Shown: positions 7,654 to 16,195, counted from the stretch's first letter. The stretch: 64,000 nt of DNA from Microbacterium sp. TNHR37B (GCF_001620065.1 NZ_LQGV01000004.1:310001-374000); one strand, 5' to 3'. Made by a program: numbers and translations. The notes: a model not told the origin generated them from the letters alone.

Positions 7654-8370
7654 AGCGCGAATGCCGTGAGCGTTCGCGGTCTCCGCGTGCGGCGGGGAGC
7701 CCGCCCCGTGTTCTCGGACTTCTCCGTGGACATCGCCGCGGGCGCGATCACGGGACTGCTGGGCCCCTCGGGATGCGGCAAGACCACGTTGCTGCGCACG
7801 ATCGTCGGGGCGCAGCGCATCGACGACGGGACCGTGACGGTGCTCGGCGCGCCGGCCGGAAGCGCGTCGCTGCGTCACCGCGTCGCGTACGACACGCAGG
7901 CCGCATCCGTGTACGGCGACCTCACCGTGCAGCAGAACCTCCGCTACTTCGCCCGGCTCCTCGGGGCGCCGCGCTCGGACGTCGACCGCGTGATCGCGGC
8001 CGTCGGCCTCGAGTCGGAGCGACGGCGGCTTGTGGCCTCCCTCAGCGGCGGGCAGGCGGGCCGGGTGTCGCTCGCGGTCGCGATGCTCGGGTCTCCGGAG
8101 TTGATCGTGCTCGACGAGCCCACGGTGGGTCTGGACCCGGTGCTGCGGGAAGAGCTGTGGGGCGTGTTCCGCTCGCTCTCCGAGGAGGGGGTGACGGTGC
8201 TCGTGTCCAGCCACGTCATGGACGAAGCCGCGCGCTGCGATCGCCTGCTCCTCCTCCGCGAGGGGCGGCTCGTCGCCGACACGACGCCGGAGGCGCTCCT
8301 CGCCGAGACCGGTGCGCCGGATGCGGAAGCGGCCTTCTTGCATCTCATCCGGCGGGACGAGGCGGCATGA
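7645..8370 (+). CDS. ABC exporter ATP-binding protein
   Basis: A 241-residue nucleotide-binding subunit of an ABC-2-type exporter. It has Walker A GPSGCGKTT, the Q loop around YDTQAASVYGDLT, the signature LSGGQAGRVSLA, Walker B LIVLDEPTVGLDP and the H loop SSHVMDEA. It energises the permease encoded directly downstream (ATGA overlap). The class exports drugs, lipids or peptides; the substrate is unknown. The start overlaps a palindromic operator. ATG 7648 is an alternative start one codon downstream. Confidence 0.92.
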   Translation: MMNSANAVSVRGLRVRRGARPVFSDFSVDIAAGAITGLLGPSGCGKTTLLRTIVGAQRIDDGTVTVLGAPAGSASLRHRVAYDTQAASVYGDLTVQQNLRYFARLLGAPRSDVDRVIAAVGLESERRRLVASLSGGQAGRVSLAVAMLGSPELIVLDEPTVGLDPVLREELWGVFRSLSEEGVTVLVSSHVMDEAARCDRLLLLREGRLVADTTPEALLAETGAPDAEAAFLHLIRRDEAA

Positions 8371-9101
8371 GCGGCGTGCGGCTGCTCGCGACGACCGCGC
8401 GGGTCCTGCGGCAGCTCAGTCACGATCCGCGGTCGCTCGTGCTGCTCCTGGTCGCCCCGAGCCTTCTCGTCGGGCTGTTCGCGTGGGTGTTCAGCGAGAG
8501 CGAGGGAGCGTTCGACCGGATCGGCGGGCCACTGCTGGCGCTCTTCCCCTTCGTCGTCATGTTCCTCATCACCTCCATCACCACGTTGCGTGAGCGCCGG
8601 AGCGGGACGCTGGAGCGCCTGCTGACCACGCCGGTCGCCAAATCGGACGTCATCCTCGGATACGCCCTCGCGTTCGGCCTGCTCGCGACACTTCAGGCGA
8701 TCGTCACCGTGACGTTCGCGGTCGCGGTGTGCGGACTGAGCGTGGCAGGCCCCGTGTGGCAGCTGGGGGTCGTCGCGGTCGTCGACGCTCTCCTCGGAAC
8801 GGCGCTGGGACTGCTCGCCAGCGCGTTCGCCCGCACGGAGTTCCAGGCGGTGCAGTTCATGCCCGTGCTCGTCTTCCCGCAGATGATCCTGGGGGGACTG
8901 TTCATGCCGCGGGACCAGATGCCCGATGTGCTCTCGGCCGTGAGCGATGCGCTTCCTTTGAGCTACGCGATCGACGCCGCGTCGGCGGTGGCGTCGGGTT
9001 CCGAAGCCGGTGAGGTCTGGCGACCGGTGCTGGTGGTGGCGGCGTTCACCGTCGGTGCGCTCGTCGTCGCGGCGGCGACGCTCCGGCGCCGCACCCCCTG
9101 A
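8367..9101 (+). CDS. ABC-2 type transporter permease
   Basis: A 244-residue inner-membrane protein with six predicted membrane segments and the ABC-2 pattern: FLITSITTLRERRSGTLERLLTTPV in the cytoplasmic coupling region and the late motif VLVFPQMILGGLFMPRDQMP. It pairs with the ATPase just upstream (4-nt overlap) to form an exporter of DrrA/DrrB type. A MarR regulator is encoded convergently 6 bp further on, a common arrangement for drug-responsive efflux. Confidence 0.9.
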   Translation: MSGVRLLATTARVLRQLSHDPRSLVLLLVAPSLLVGLFAWVFSESEGAFDRIGGPLLALFPFVVMFLITSITTLRERRSGTLERLLTTPVAKSDVILGYALAFGLLATLQAIVTVTFAVAVCGLSVAGPVWQLGVVAVVDALLGTALGLLASAFARTEFQAVQFMPVLVFPQMILGGLFMPRDQMPDVLSAVSDALPLSYAIDAASAVASGSEAGEVWRPVLVVAAFTVGALVVAAATLRRRTP

Positions 9102-9107
9102 GGGCGG

Positions 9108-9539
9108 CTAGCGCGCGCCGTCGCGGAGCTTCGCCGTCAGCTCCCGCAGGTGGGCGAGCTCCTCATCGGTGAGCACGGCCATGCGCTCGGCGATGGTCTG
9201 CCCGTGCCGGAGCGCGATGCGCCGGAAGATCCCGAGGCCCGTCTCGGTGGCCCGGACGACGGCACCGCGGCCGTCCTGCGGGTCGGGGCACTTGGAGATG
9301 AGGCCCCGGGCGACCATCCGATCGACCAGGCGCGAGACGCTCGGCTGGCTGATGAGCATGTTCGCGGTGACATCGCGCAGCCGCGCGGAGTTCTGCTCGC
9401 CCCGGGCGACGGTCAGCATGACGTCGTACTCGGCTTGGCTGAGCTCGGCGTCGAAGTCGGCGCTGATCTCCTCCAACACCTCGTGCTGCGCCCGGAAGAG
9501 ACTCTCCCAGGCGTCGATGGCGAGGCGGCGGTCCGTCAT
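9108..9539 (-). CDS. MarR family transcriptional regulator
   Basis: A 143-residue winged-helix repressor: SQAEYDVMLTVA, the recognition segment TANMLISQPSVSRLVDRM, the wing with CPDPQDGRGAVVRATETG, and a C-terminal dimer helix. It probably controls the adjacent exporter and/or itself. The ATG at 9539 lies 7 nt after TAAAGT (9547-9552 on the minus strand), so this start was preferred over an in-frame GTG nine bases upstream. Its promoter is back-to-back with that of the DUF2207 gene. Confidence 0.9.
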   Translation of the reverse strand: MTDRRLAIDAWESLFRAQHEVLEEISADFDAELSQAEYDVMLTVARGEQNSARLRDVTANMLISQPSVSRLVDRMVARGLISKCPDPQDGRGAVVRATETGLGIFRRIALRHGQTIAERMAVLTDEELAHLRELTAKLRDGAR

Positions 9540-9574
9540 GGCGTCCACTTTATCCCGCGCCTAGGCTGGCGGAC

Positions 9575-11365
9575 ATGAGGCGATTCTCCCGTGCGCTCAC
9601 CATCGTGCTGCTCGCCGTGATCGCGGGTCTCGGCGTCGTCGCGGCTCCTTCTCCGGCGGCGGCCGATGTCGACGATTTCACCTTCGACGAGATGACGGCG
9701 GACTACACGCTCACCCGGGACGACGACGGCACGAGTCGCCTTCTGGTGGTGGAGCGGTTCGTGGCTCGCTTCCCCGATGCCGATCAGAACCGCGGGATCC
9801 GGCGGGCAATCCCCGACACCTACAACGGTCAGCCGCTGCACCCGCGCCTCATCTCGGTGACCGACGAGAACGGCACGCCGCGCCCGGCCGAGACCGAGGA
9901 GGACGACGGCGTCTTTGCCATCGTCTCGCGGTCGGATACATACCTCCGAGGAGTGCAGACCTTCCTCCTCACCTACGAGTTGGAGAACGTCACGTGGAAC
10001 TTTCCCGACACTGGGCTCGAGTTCTACTGGGACGTCAACGGGGTCGACTGGGCGCAGCCGTTCGGGACCGTGACCGCTCGGCTCCACCTCGACGCCGAGC
10101 TCGCGGAGCGCCTGTCGGGCAGGATGGCCTGCGCGCAGGGCGCGCAGCGGAGCGCGACGCCGTGCGCGGGGATCGACCAGGAACCCGCGACAGACGGGGT
10201 GGTGATCACGGCGCGCGCGGAGAACCTCGGCCCGCGGCAGACGCTGTCGCTCGCGGTCGGGTTCGAGCCGGAGACCTTCACGGTGTTCGACACGTCGTTC
10301 GCCGCTTCTCCCGCGGGATGGGTGCAGGTCGCCGGCGGCGTCGGGCTTCTCGGGGCCGTCGCGCTCGCGTTCCGGGCTCGTCGCCGGGGGCTCGCCGATG
10401 AGCCGGGCCGTCCGACGATCATCGCCGAGTACACGCCGCCGCCGAACGTCGATGCGCTCGAGAGCGCCGTGCTGCTGGGGCAGACCTCGAAGGCGATCCC
10501 GGCCGAGGTGCTGGAGCAGGCGGTGGTCGGCTCGATCCGGATCATCGAAGGCCCCTCGAAGGCGTGGGGTGGTCAGCGGCTCATCGCCGAGCTCGTGGAT
10601 CCTTCCCGCGCCGACGGGGATGGCCGGATGCTCCTGGACGGGCTCTTCCCCTCGGGCGTGCCGGGGGAACAGTACGAGTTCGGGCGGCAGGACACACGGT
10701 TGTCGAAGGTCGCGCAGAAGATCCTGGCCGCGGCGGACGCCGCCCTCACCGACCAGGGACTGCGTCGTTCGGTTCCGTTCCGGACGCGGGCGTGGCCGAT
10801 CCTGGCAGCCGTCGTGGCCGGCGCGGTGGTCGTCGGGGCGGGGGTCGTCGCTCCCGTCGGGTACGTCTCAGCCGCCGTGCCGGTGATCCTGATGATCGCC
10901 GCGGGGCTCATGTTCGCCCTCGTGATCGTGCTGGTCGCGCGCCGCCCATTGACCGCCGCTGGAGCGGAGACCCGCGATCACCTGCGCGGGCTCAAGGAGT
11001 TCATCGCGTGGGCGGAGGCCGATCGTATCCGGATGCTCCAGTCGCCGCAGGGCGCGGAGCGTGTGGGTGTCGATGTCGACGATCCGCGGCAGATGCTCCG
11101 GCTGTACGAGCGGCTGCTGCCGTACGCGGTCGTCTTCGGTCAAGAGAAGGAGTGGTCGAAGCATCTCGCGGTGCTGTACGCGGCCGCCGGAGTGTCGGCG
11201 CCGTACTGGTACGTGGGCACCGGGGCATTCGACGCGTCGTCGTTCTCGTCGGGCATCGGCTCGCTGTCGTCGGCGGCGATGTCGTCGTCGTCGACCTCGG
11301 GCGGGTCGGCCGGTGGCGTGAGCGCAGGCGGCGGCGGTGGGGGAGGTGGCGGCGGGGGCGTGTAG
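9575..11365 (+). CDS. DUF2207 domain membrane protein with Gly-rich C terminus
   Basis: A 596-residue envelope protein. Residues 1-30 are a signal peptide ending PSPAAADV. The extracellular DUF2207 domain (about 31-240) carries the family segments RGIRRAIPDTYNGQPL and YELENVTWNFPDTGLEFYWDVNG in two stretches. A membrane segment follows near residue 250, then a cytoplasmic part, two further membrane segments (about 407-450), and a tail ending in Ser- and Gly-rich repeats. The family is widespread in Actinobacteria and Firmicutes and its function is unknown. TAGGCT lies 7 nt before the ATG (leaderless). Confidence 0.88.
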   Translation: MRRFSRALTIVLLAVIAGLGVVAAPSPAAADVDDFTFDEMTADYTLTRDDDGTSRLLVVERFVARFPDADQNRGIRRAIPDTYNGQPLHPRLISVTDENGTPRPAETEEDDGVFAIVSRSDTYLRGVQTFLLTYELENVTWNFPDTGLEFYWDVNGVDWAQPFGTVTARLHLDAELAERLSGRMACAQGAQRSATPCAGIDQEPATDGVVITARAENLGPRQTLSLAVGFEPETFTVFDTSFAASPAGWVQVAGGVGLLGAVALAFRARRRGLADEPGRPTIIAEYTPPPNVDALESAVLLGQTSKAIPAEVLEQAVVGSIRIIEGPSKAWGGQRLIAELVDPSRADGDGRMLLDGLFPSGVPGEQYEFGRQDTRLSKVAQKILAAADAALTDQGLRRSVPFRTRAWPILAAVVAGAVVVGAGVVAPVGYVSAAVPVILMIAAGLMFALVIVLVARRPLTAAGAETRDHLRGLKEFIAWAEADRIRMLQSPQGAERVGVDVDDPRQMLRLYERLLPYAVVFGQEKEWSKHLAVLYAAAGVSAPYWYVGTGAFDASSFSSGIGSLSSAAMSSSSTSGGSAGGVSAGGGGGGGGGGGV

Positions 11366-11390
11366 CGCCCCGCCGTCCTAGAGTCGAGGC

Positions 11391-12125
11391 ATGGCGGAAC
11401 GCACTGTCCTGATCACCGGCGGCACGCGCGGCATCGGCCGCGCCCTGGCGCTGCGGTTGGCGGCCGACGGCAGCGATCTCGTGCTCGGCTACGCGCGCGA
11501 CGACGAGGCCGCTGCGCAGACCCAGGCGGAGGTCGAGGCTCTCGGGGTGCGCTGCACGACCGTCCGCGCCGACCTCTCCAGCGAGGCGGGGGTCGACGAG
11601 CTCTTCGATCGGGCCCTGGTCGCCTCGCCGCGGCTCGACGCGGTCGTCAACAATGCCGGAGGGACGTTCCACGTCGGGCGGCTCGTCGATACGCCGGTCG
11701 ACGTCATCCGGCGGGTCGTGGACGTCAATCTCACCGGTGCCATCCTGGTGGCGCGGCGGGCGGTGATGGTGCTTCCGGGAGGCGGCGTCCTCGTCAACAT
11801 CTCCTCCGGCGCCGCAACGACGGGGTCGCCGGGGGAGTACGTGCACTATGCGGCGACCAAAGCGGGTATCGACGCCCTCACGAGGGGGCTCGCGATCGAG
11901 GCGGCGCCGCAGGGGATCCGTGTGGTCGGCGTCGCCCCGGGCACGACCGAGACGGACGTGCACGCGGACGCGGGTGACCCGGGCCGCCCGGCCCGCGTCG
12001 CGGCCCGGCATCCGATGGGGCGCGTGGCCCAACCGGAGGAGATCGCCGAGGTGATCGCCTTCGCGTTGTCGCCAGCGGCGAGCTACGTGGCGGGAACGAC
12101 CATCCGGGCCACCGGCGGCGCCTGA
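11391..12125 (+). CDS. SDR family oxidoreductase
   Basis: A 244-residue classical short-chain dehydrogenase/reductase. The NAD(P) loop is GGTRGIGRAL near the N terminus, the NNAG motif is present, the catalytic Ser is in NISSGAAT and the Tyr/Lys pair is in YAATK, followed by PGTTETDVH. It resembles FabG-like 3-oxoacyl reductases, but the substrate is not fixed. TAGAGT lies 6 nt before the ATG, suggesting a leaderless message. Its last codons are part of a 24-bp tandem duplication. Confidence 0.9.
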   Translation: MAERTVLITGGTRGIGRALALRLAADGSDLVLGYARDDEAAAQTQAEVEALGVRCTTVRADLSSEAGVDELFDRALVASPRLDAVVNNAGGTFHVGRLVDTPVDVIRRVVDVNLTGAILVARRAVMVLPGGGVLVNISSGAATTGSPGEYVHYAATKAGIDALTRGLAIEAAPQGIRVVGVAPGTTETDVHADAGDPGRPARVAARHPMGRVAQPEEIAEVIAFALSPAASYVAGTTIRATGGA

Positions 12126-12170
12126 TCGTCTCTGCTCGGCGGCGCCCGATCGTCTCTGCTCGGCGGCGCC
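12114..12170 (+). repeat. 24-bp tandem repeat across the SDR stop codon
   Basis: The unit GGCGGCGCC-Y-GATCGTCTCTGCTC is present 2.4 times: 12114-12137, 12138-12161 and a 9-bp partial copy. The first copy contains the SDR stop codon (TGA). In the second copy that position reads CGA. Confidence 0.85.
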
Positions 12171-12180
12171 CAGGTGGCTC

Positions 12181-13506
12181 CTAGAAGGGCGCATCGTCCG
12201 CGGGCGTCACGGTCGGCGGTGGCGGTGGCGGTGGCAGTGGTGACAGGGGGCTGAACACCAGGGTGCGCTTCGGCCGGTCGGGATGGACGCGACCGGTGGG
12301 GCTCGTCCACTCGAGTACGCCGCCGGGGAGTTGCCGCACCCGCCACGCGGAATGGTGCTTGAGCGTGTGATGTCGCCGACACAGGTGGGCGAGGTTTCCC
12401 GCGTCGGTGGCTCCGTCGTGTTCCCGGGCGATCGTGTGGTCGATGTCGCATCGTCGCGCCGGCTGGCGGCATCCCGGAAACCTGCAGTGCTCGTCGCGCG
12501 CGCGCAGGGTGCGGCGGAGGTGTGCGCTCGGGCGGTAGCGGTCGACGGCGAGGACGTCTCCGCTCACGGGATGCGTGAGCACGCGGTCCCATCCTTCGGC
12601 CGTCGCCGCGAGAGCACGAGCGGTGGCGAGGTCGATGGGGCCGTGGCCCGCGAGTTCGGCTGGTGTGGTGTCGTGCCCCAGGAGGGTCAGCACGGGAATG
12701 GTGACCTGGACGTGGGTCGTGATCGCGTCGGCGGCGACGATGGACGCGGAGGTCGCCGCCAGCGTTGCGTGCCCGGTGAGCAGGAGGTCGGCGAAAGCAT
12801 CCGCGCGGAGTTCACCCATGCCGCGGTGATCGGGCGATGCGGAGCCGTCATCGACGGGCACGCGGTCCTCCATCGTGCTCCGCGCGAGAGACGTCAGCCG
12901 ATCGTGGATACCGTGGGCGAGAGGCGCGGGGAGACTCGCGACGAGCTCGGCCATTCCATCGTCGAGATCCCGCACCCACACGCCCCGCTGTGCTGCCGCG
13001 GCGCGGTGGCGTTCCCCGAGATCGACGGGATCAGCGCGGCTGGCGAGGAGCCGCGCCGCCGGACGGAGCCTCCCCGGGGACTCTCGGCGTGCCACGTCGA
13101 GCGCGGCCGCTTCATAGCTCGCCCGCGCCTCGTCGTCGTCGATGCGCATACCGGCCTCCACGATGACGCGGACGTGTGCGCGGTCGATCTGCCCGGAGCC
13201 GAGCGCGGCGTGCGCCGCCGGGAATCGCGATACGACGAGTGCCGCCATCGACATCCGTCTCTGGATCGAACGGTCGGAGGCGCGGAGCTCGATCCCGATC
13301 TGTGCCGCCATGGACCGCAGATGGATGTCGTGGTCGACGGACGACGACCCGCCGGAGGACTGACGTTCGGCCGTCCTCACCGCCGCTGCCAGCAGCTCGA
13401 TCTCGCGCGCGTGAAGCGCCGCGAGGCGCCGGTTCGTTTCGGAGATCTCGTCGAGCAGCGCGTCGATCTCCGTCGGGGCGGGGGATGCGCTCGCGATGAC
13501 TTCCAT
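12181..13506 (-). CDS. DUF222 / HNH endonuclease domain protein
   Basis: A 441-residue protein with an N-terminal helical DUF222 region (about 1-300) and a C-terminal HNH nuclease domain: CRFPGCRQPARRCDIDHTIA, then NLAHLCRRHHTLKH, giving the zinc cysteines and the metal-binding histidines. Such proteins occur in many copies in Microbacterium and other actinobacteria; their role is unsettled, with mobile-element or defence roles suggested. The end is Pro-rich (PLSPLPPPPPPPTV). The start at 13506 was chosen at EVIASASPAPTEID because the codons further upstream are not protein-like. It could start a little downstream. Confidence 0.85.
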   Translation of the reverse strand: MEVIASASPAPTEIDALLDEISETNRRLAALHAREIELLAAAVRTAERQSSGGSSSVDHDIHLRSMAAQIGIELRASDRSIQRRMSMAALVVSRFPAAHAALGSGQIDRAHVRVIVEAGMRIDDDEARASYEAAALDVARRESPGRLRPAARLLASRADPVDLGERHRAAAAQRGVWVRDLDDGMAELVASLPAPLAHGIHDRLTSLARSTMEDRVPVDDGSASPDHRGMGELRADAFADLLLTGHATLAATSASIVAADAITTHVQVTIPVLTLLGHDTTPAELAGHGPIDLATARALAATAEGWDRVLTHPVSGDVLAVDRYRPSAHLRRTLRARDEHCRFPGCRQPARRCDIDHTIAREHDGATDAGNLAHLCRRHHTLKHHSAWRVRQLPGGVLEWTSPTGRVHPDRPKRTLVFSPLSPLPPPPPPPTVTPADDAPF

Positions 13507-13649
13507 ACGACGAGGATCTCGCCAACCGCCGACATCGACGACGAAAAAACCCAGATCAGCAGGTACTTGTGGATACCGTGCGGATTGCCCAGGGTGGGGA
13601 GGAGTCGCGCCCTCCGTCGCCCCCGCATCGGTCTCGCTGAGCACAGAGT

Positions 13650-13683
13650 AAGGGCCGGTCGGAGAGGCTTCCGACCGGCCCTT
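13650..13683. terminator. 13-bp perfect hairpin, probable terminator
   Basis: AAGGGCCGGTCGG, an 8-nt loop, then CCGACCGGCCCTT. On the plus strand it is followed by GTCCCTT, on the minus strand by ACTCTGTG. It lies between the DUF222 and MBL-fold genes (both minus strand), so it probably ends transcription from the right, or ends a small RNA. Confidence 0.6.
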
Positions 13684-13769
13684 GTCCCTTGCACCAAGAG
13701 TGTCCTGCAATCACATGTCGGTAGCTGCCACAGCAAAACAACTACCGTGCCTGCACTCTATAACGGCCA

Positions 13770-13798
13770 GATAACGACGGCAAGGGGTTCTCGTTATC
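13770..13798 (+). terminator. GATAACGA/TCGTTATC inverted repeat followed by TTTT
   Basis: A perfect 8-bp inverted repeat with a 13-nt loop, followed on the plus strand by TTTTCG. It could be a plus-strand terminator or an operator. No plus-strand gene upstream obviously needs it. Confidence 0.4.
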
Positions 13799-13859
13799 TT
13801 TTCGTGATTCTGAGGAGGCTCATCAGATCCTCCGAGGATTCGGTCGGAGCAGGTCGTCA

Positions 13860-14651
13860 TCAGGCGGGCTGAGGACGATCGCCTCCTCGCAGGTCGCGCG
13901 CGATCCGACGCACGCGCGCGTGCGCGTCCGCCATGCCCGGAAGCCCCACGCGAGGGTCGTCTGATGACCCGCTCCGAATCATGTCGTCAAGGTAGCGGCG
14001 GTCGGCATCCAGCCGCGCGAGCGCATCGGAGCCGACACTGCCGTGGCCGGGAACGATGACGCTCGCCTGCGCGGCGAAGGGAGCGAGCAGGTCCAGCGCC
14101 GCCATATACGACGGCAGGTCGTCGGGGGCGAACGGCAGGGGCAACTCGATGTCGCTGAGCATGTCACCCGCCAGGAGCACATGCTGCCGGGGAAGCCACA
14201 CGGCGGTGTGTCCGGGCGCATGCCCGTCGTGGACGATCAGCTCGACGTCGACCCCGGGCGGCACTGATTCCGGGGGGAGCGTGTCGCCGGTCGCTCGCAC
14301 GCGGCCCATCAGATCCGCGAGGCCGGCCGGGAAGTCGGCTCCCAGCGCGTCGAGCAACGCGGGGCGCTCGGCCTCGGCGAGACGCGCGGTCTCCGCGGAA
14401 GCCCAGCGGGGAGCATCGCCGAACCGCGGGTGCCACAACAGATGATCGTGGTGGGCGTGGGTCGCGAAACCGCCGATGACGGTGAGATCACGCCGGTCGA
14501 TCTCCGTCGCGAGGGCGTCGAGCTCGTCCGGCATCCAGGCCGGGTCGATGAGAAGGGCACGACCTCTGCCGCTCACCACCGTGGCGTTCGTCGACATCTT
14601 CCGGCTCGTCGCCACGGTCATCCCGGGCGCAACCTCCGTCACCGTGGACAC
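13860..14651 (-). CDS. MBL-fold metallo-hydrolase
   Basis: A 263-residue metallo-beta-lactamase-fold hydrolase. The metal motif is THAHHDH (HxHxDH), with further ligands in HDGHAPGHTAVW, LLAGDMLSD and VPGHGSVG. The fold suggests a lactonase, glyoxalase II or cyclase-type hydrolysis in the cytoplasm; the substrate is unknown. The GTG start at 14651 is preceded by GGGAGG at 5-nt spacing, so longer forms are unlikely. Downstream is the hairpin-rich non-coding region. Confidence 0.85.
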   Translation of the reverse strand: MSTVTEVAPGMTVATSRKMSTNATVVSGRGRALLIDPAWMPDELDALATEIDRRDLTVIGGFATHAHHDHLLWHPRFGDAPRWASAETARLAEAERPALLDALGADFPAGLADLMGRVRATGDTLPPESVPPGVDVELIVHDGHAPGHTAVWLPRQHVLLAGDMLSDIELPLPFAPDDLPSYMAALDLLAPFAAQASVIVPGHGSVGSDALARLDADRRYLDDMIRSGSSDDPRVGLPGMADAHARVRRIARDLRGGDRPQPA

Positions 14652-14710
14652 CGTGCCCTCCCGCCGCCGCGCCGCAACCTGCTCGTTCCCGATCCTAGGC
14701 ACCCCGCGGG

Positions 14711-14833
14711 GCACTTCCGCTGGACGACCCGGCCGGACGCGGGATCGACGAGGTCCGGCCGATCCGAGATGAGATCCGCGGACGAGTGGAGGCCCTTCTC
14801 GCCGAGATCCTGCCCCACCCCGGCGACGCCTGA
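14711..14833 (+). pseudogene. C-terminal remnant of an arsenate reductase/LMW phosphatase-like gene
   Basis: Forty-one codons read ALPLDDPAGRG, then IDEVRPIRDEIRGRVEALL and end in AEILPHPGDA. This matches the last helix of ArsC-type low-molecular-weight phosphatases (W-D-x-x-DPAG, VRxIRDEI, RVxxLL). An in-frame TAG at 14696 stops the frame just upstream. The catalytic CX5R loop and the rest of the domain are missing, and no start codon or ribosome site is present. It is a decayed fragment squeezed between the MBL-fold and PAP2 genes. The match is from memory of the family. Confidence 0.65.
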
Positions 14834-14849
14834 GCGCGCGTCGGTCGGC

Positions 14850-15512
14850 TCAGGCGCGAGCCCAGCCCCGGCCACGGCGCGACGCTCGCGCGACCTCGAC
14901 GGTCAGCACGAGCAGGGCCGGCACGACGATCCCCCAGATCGCCCCGACCGCGACGTCATGGAGGTAGTGCACGCCCTCGAGAAGTCGGCCGGCCGCGACC
15001 GCGACGGCGAGAATCACGGCGAGCATCGTCCACAGCAGCCGTCCACCGACGATCGCGACGACACACGCCGCGGCGAAGGCAAGGGTGGCGTGGTTGGAGG
15101 GGAACGAGTAGTCCGCGACATCGCAGGTCCCGGCAGCCGGCCATCTCGTGCACGGCCGCACCTGCGCGAACAGCGCCTTGCCCGCCTCGCTGCCGACGTA
15201 GGCCAGCGCCACCCCCGCACCACCGGCGACCACGCGCGCACGGCGTACCGGATCCTGCCACCACGCGCGAAGCAGCACCAGCGCCGTGAGCGCCGCGAGG
15301 GCGAGGAGAAGCGCGTCCGAAAGGACCTCGACGCCGGGAACGGCGAAGCCGGCCGACGCCGCCGCCGAGGTGACGGCGACGCTCAGGCTGCCGCCCGGGA
15401 ACGGGGCGACGAGCGCGACGGCGGCGAGCGACGCGACGATGAGAAGCGGAGCGACCGCGCGGAAGCGCGGAACCGGGCGGGCAGTCGGGGACGAGAGTGC
15501 GTGCGGGGTCAC
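14850..15512 (-). CDS. PAP2 family phosphatase, membrane-bound
   Basis: A 220-residue multi-pass membrane phosphatase. The three PAP2 motifs are visible: KALFAQVRPC (KX6RP), SFPSNHATLAF (PSxH, with Asn in place of the usual Gly), and RLLEGVHYLHDV (RX5HX3D). About five to six membrane helices. The family removes phosphate from lipid substrates such as undecaprenyl pyrophosphate or phosphatidic acid, facing outwards. The start is GTG at 15512, 7 nt after TAGCGT (15520-15525 on the minus strand), so probably leaderless. Confidence 0.85.
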   Translation of the reverse strand: MTPHALSSPTARPVPRFRAVAPLLIVASLAAVALVAPFPGGSLSVAVTSAAASAGFAVPGVEVLSDALLLALAALTALVLLRAWWQDPVRRARVVAGGAGVALAYVGSEAGKALFAQVRPCTRWPAAGTCDVADYSFPSNHATLAFAAACVVAIVGGRLLWTMLAVILAVAVAAGRLLEGVHYLHDVAVGAIWGIVVPALLVLTVEVARASRRGRGWARA

Positions 15513-15626
15513 CCTTGCGACGCTATGTCGCGCTCGCCGCCGAGAAATCGGCGCAGCGGACGATCCTCGTCCTTCGCGAGGCGGATCTTCCGGCCCTGTC
15601 TCTCGCCGAGCAGGCCGGCGGCGGGT

Positions 15627-16082
15627 TCATGCCGACACGAAGCGGCGCATGCCGTCGTCCACTCCTTCGTCCGTCCAGCCCAGCGCGCGGAAGAAAGCTG
15701 CGGCGGCGTCGTTCTCGGGCTCGACGAACGCCAGCCAGCCCGCGCACGGCGGATGACCCGGCCACGATCGTACGGCGCCGACGGCCACGCGCCCGAGGCC
15801 CTCTCCGCGGCGGCTCGGGTTCACGGCAAGGTCGGTGATGACATGGGGCTCGTGCGCCTCTCCCCATGCCACGCCGACGAGCGCAACCACGCCGTCGTGC
15901 TGCTCCACCACGAGTTGCGCACCGCTCGTGTCGCTCAGGACGTGGGTGTACCACTCTTCGTCGTACGGCCCGAGGGTGCGGTCCAGCAGCTCGTCGGCGA
16001 ACCAGCCCTCGGCCCATGAGGCGTCGGCGCGCGTGAAGCGGCGAACCGTCGCCGCTGGCGAAGGATGAGGAGGCGTGGTCAT
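15627..16082 (-). CDS. GNAT family N-acetyltransferase
   Basis: A 151-residue acetyl-CoA-dependent acetyltransferase. The core is VITDLAVNPSRRGEGLGRVAVGAV, interrupted here only for brevity: the RRGEGLGR loop binds the CoA pyrophosphate, and the later segment FVEPENDAAAAFFRALGWTDEG is the usual strand 6 to helix 4. The substrate is unknown. ATG 16082 lies 7 nt after TACGAT (16090-16095 on the minus strand), which favours a leaderless start here over ATG 16091. It is divergent from a kinase-like gene. Confidence 0.85.
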   Translation of the reverse strand: MTTPPHPSPAATVRRFTRADASWAEGWFADELLDRTLGPYDEEWYTHVLSDTSGAQLVVEQHDGVVALVGVAWGEAHEPHVITDLAVNPSRRGEGLGRVAVGAVRSWPGHPPCAGWLAFVEPENDAAAAFFRALGWTDEGVDDGMRRFVSA

Positions 16083-16195
16083 CCGGTCCATCGTAGGAAA
16101 GGACGGAAGGGGAGAATGGTGAGTCGCCCCGCTACGACACCAATCCGTGCCGCAGCGAGTTGCTCCCGACGCGGCAAGCCGGGAGGATCGGGAGG

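Larger units (their letters stand above)
13507..13859. other. 353-bp non-coding region, AT-richer, with strong hairpins
   Basis: No convincing ORF on either strand. Base composition is lower in GC than the flanks. It holds an A6 tract at 13544-13549, a 13-bp perfect hairpin (13650-13683), an imperfect GGTAG/CTACC hairpin (about 13716-13748), and an 8-bp inverted repeat GATAACGA/TCGTTATC (13770-13798). On the minus strand TATAGA near 13760 could be a -10 box, which would give a short transcript of about 100 nt ending at the 13650-13683 hairpin. That small RNA is a guess. Confidence 0.4.

Noticed and set aside
13770..13810. Nine-codon ORF with ribosome site near 13830 on the minus strand
   Set aside because: It has CGGAGG before an ATG but only nine codons (MSLLRITKR), no linked gene and no promoter evidence.
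15497..15640. Possible GNAT-like remnant (LAAEKSAQRTILVLREAD...) on the plus strand
   Set aside because: It reads vaguely like the end of an acetyltransferase but covers the promoter of the PAP2 gene, has no start, and the similarity is too weak.
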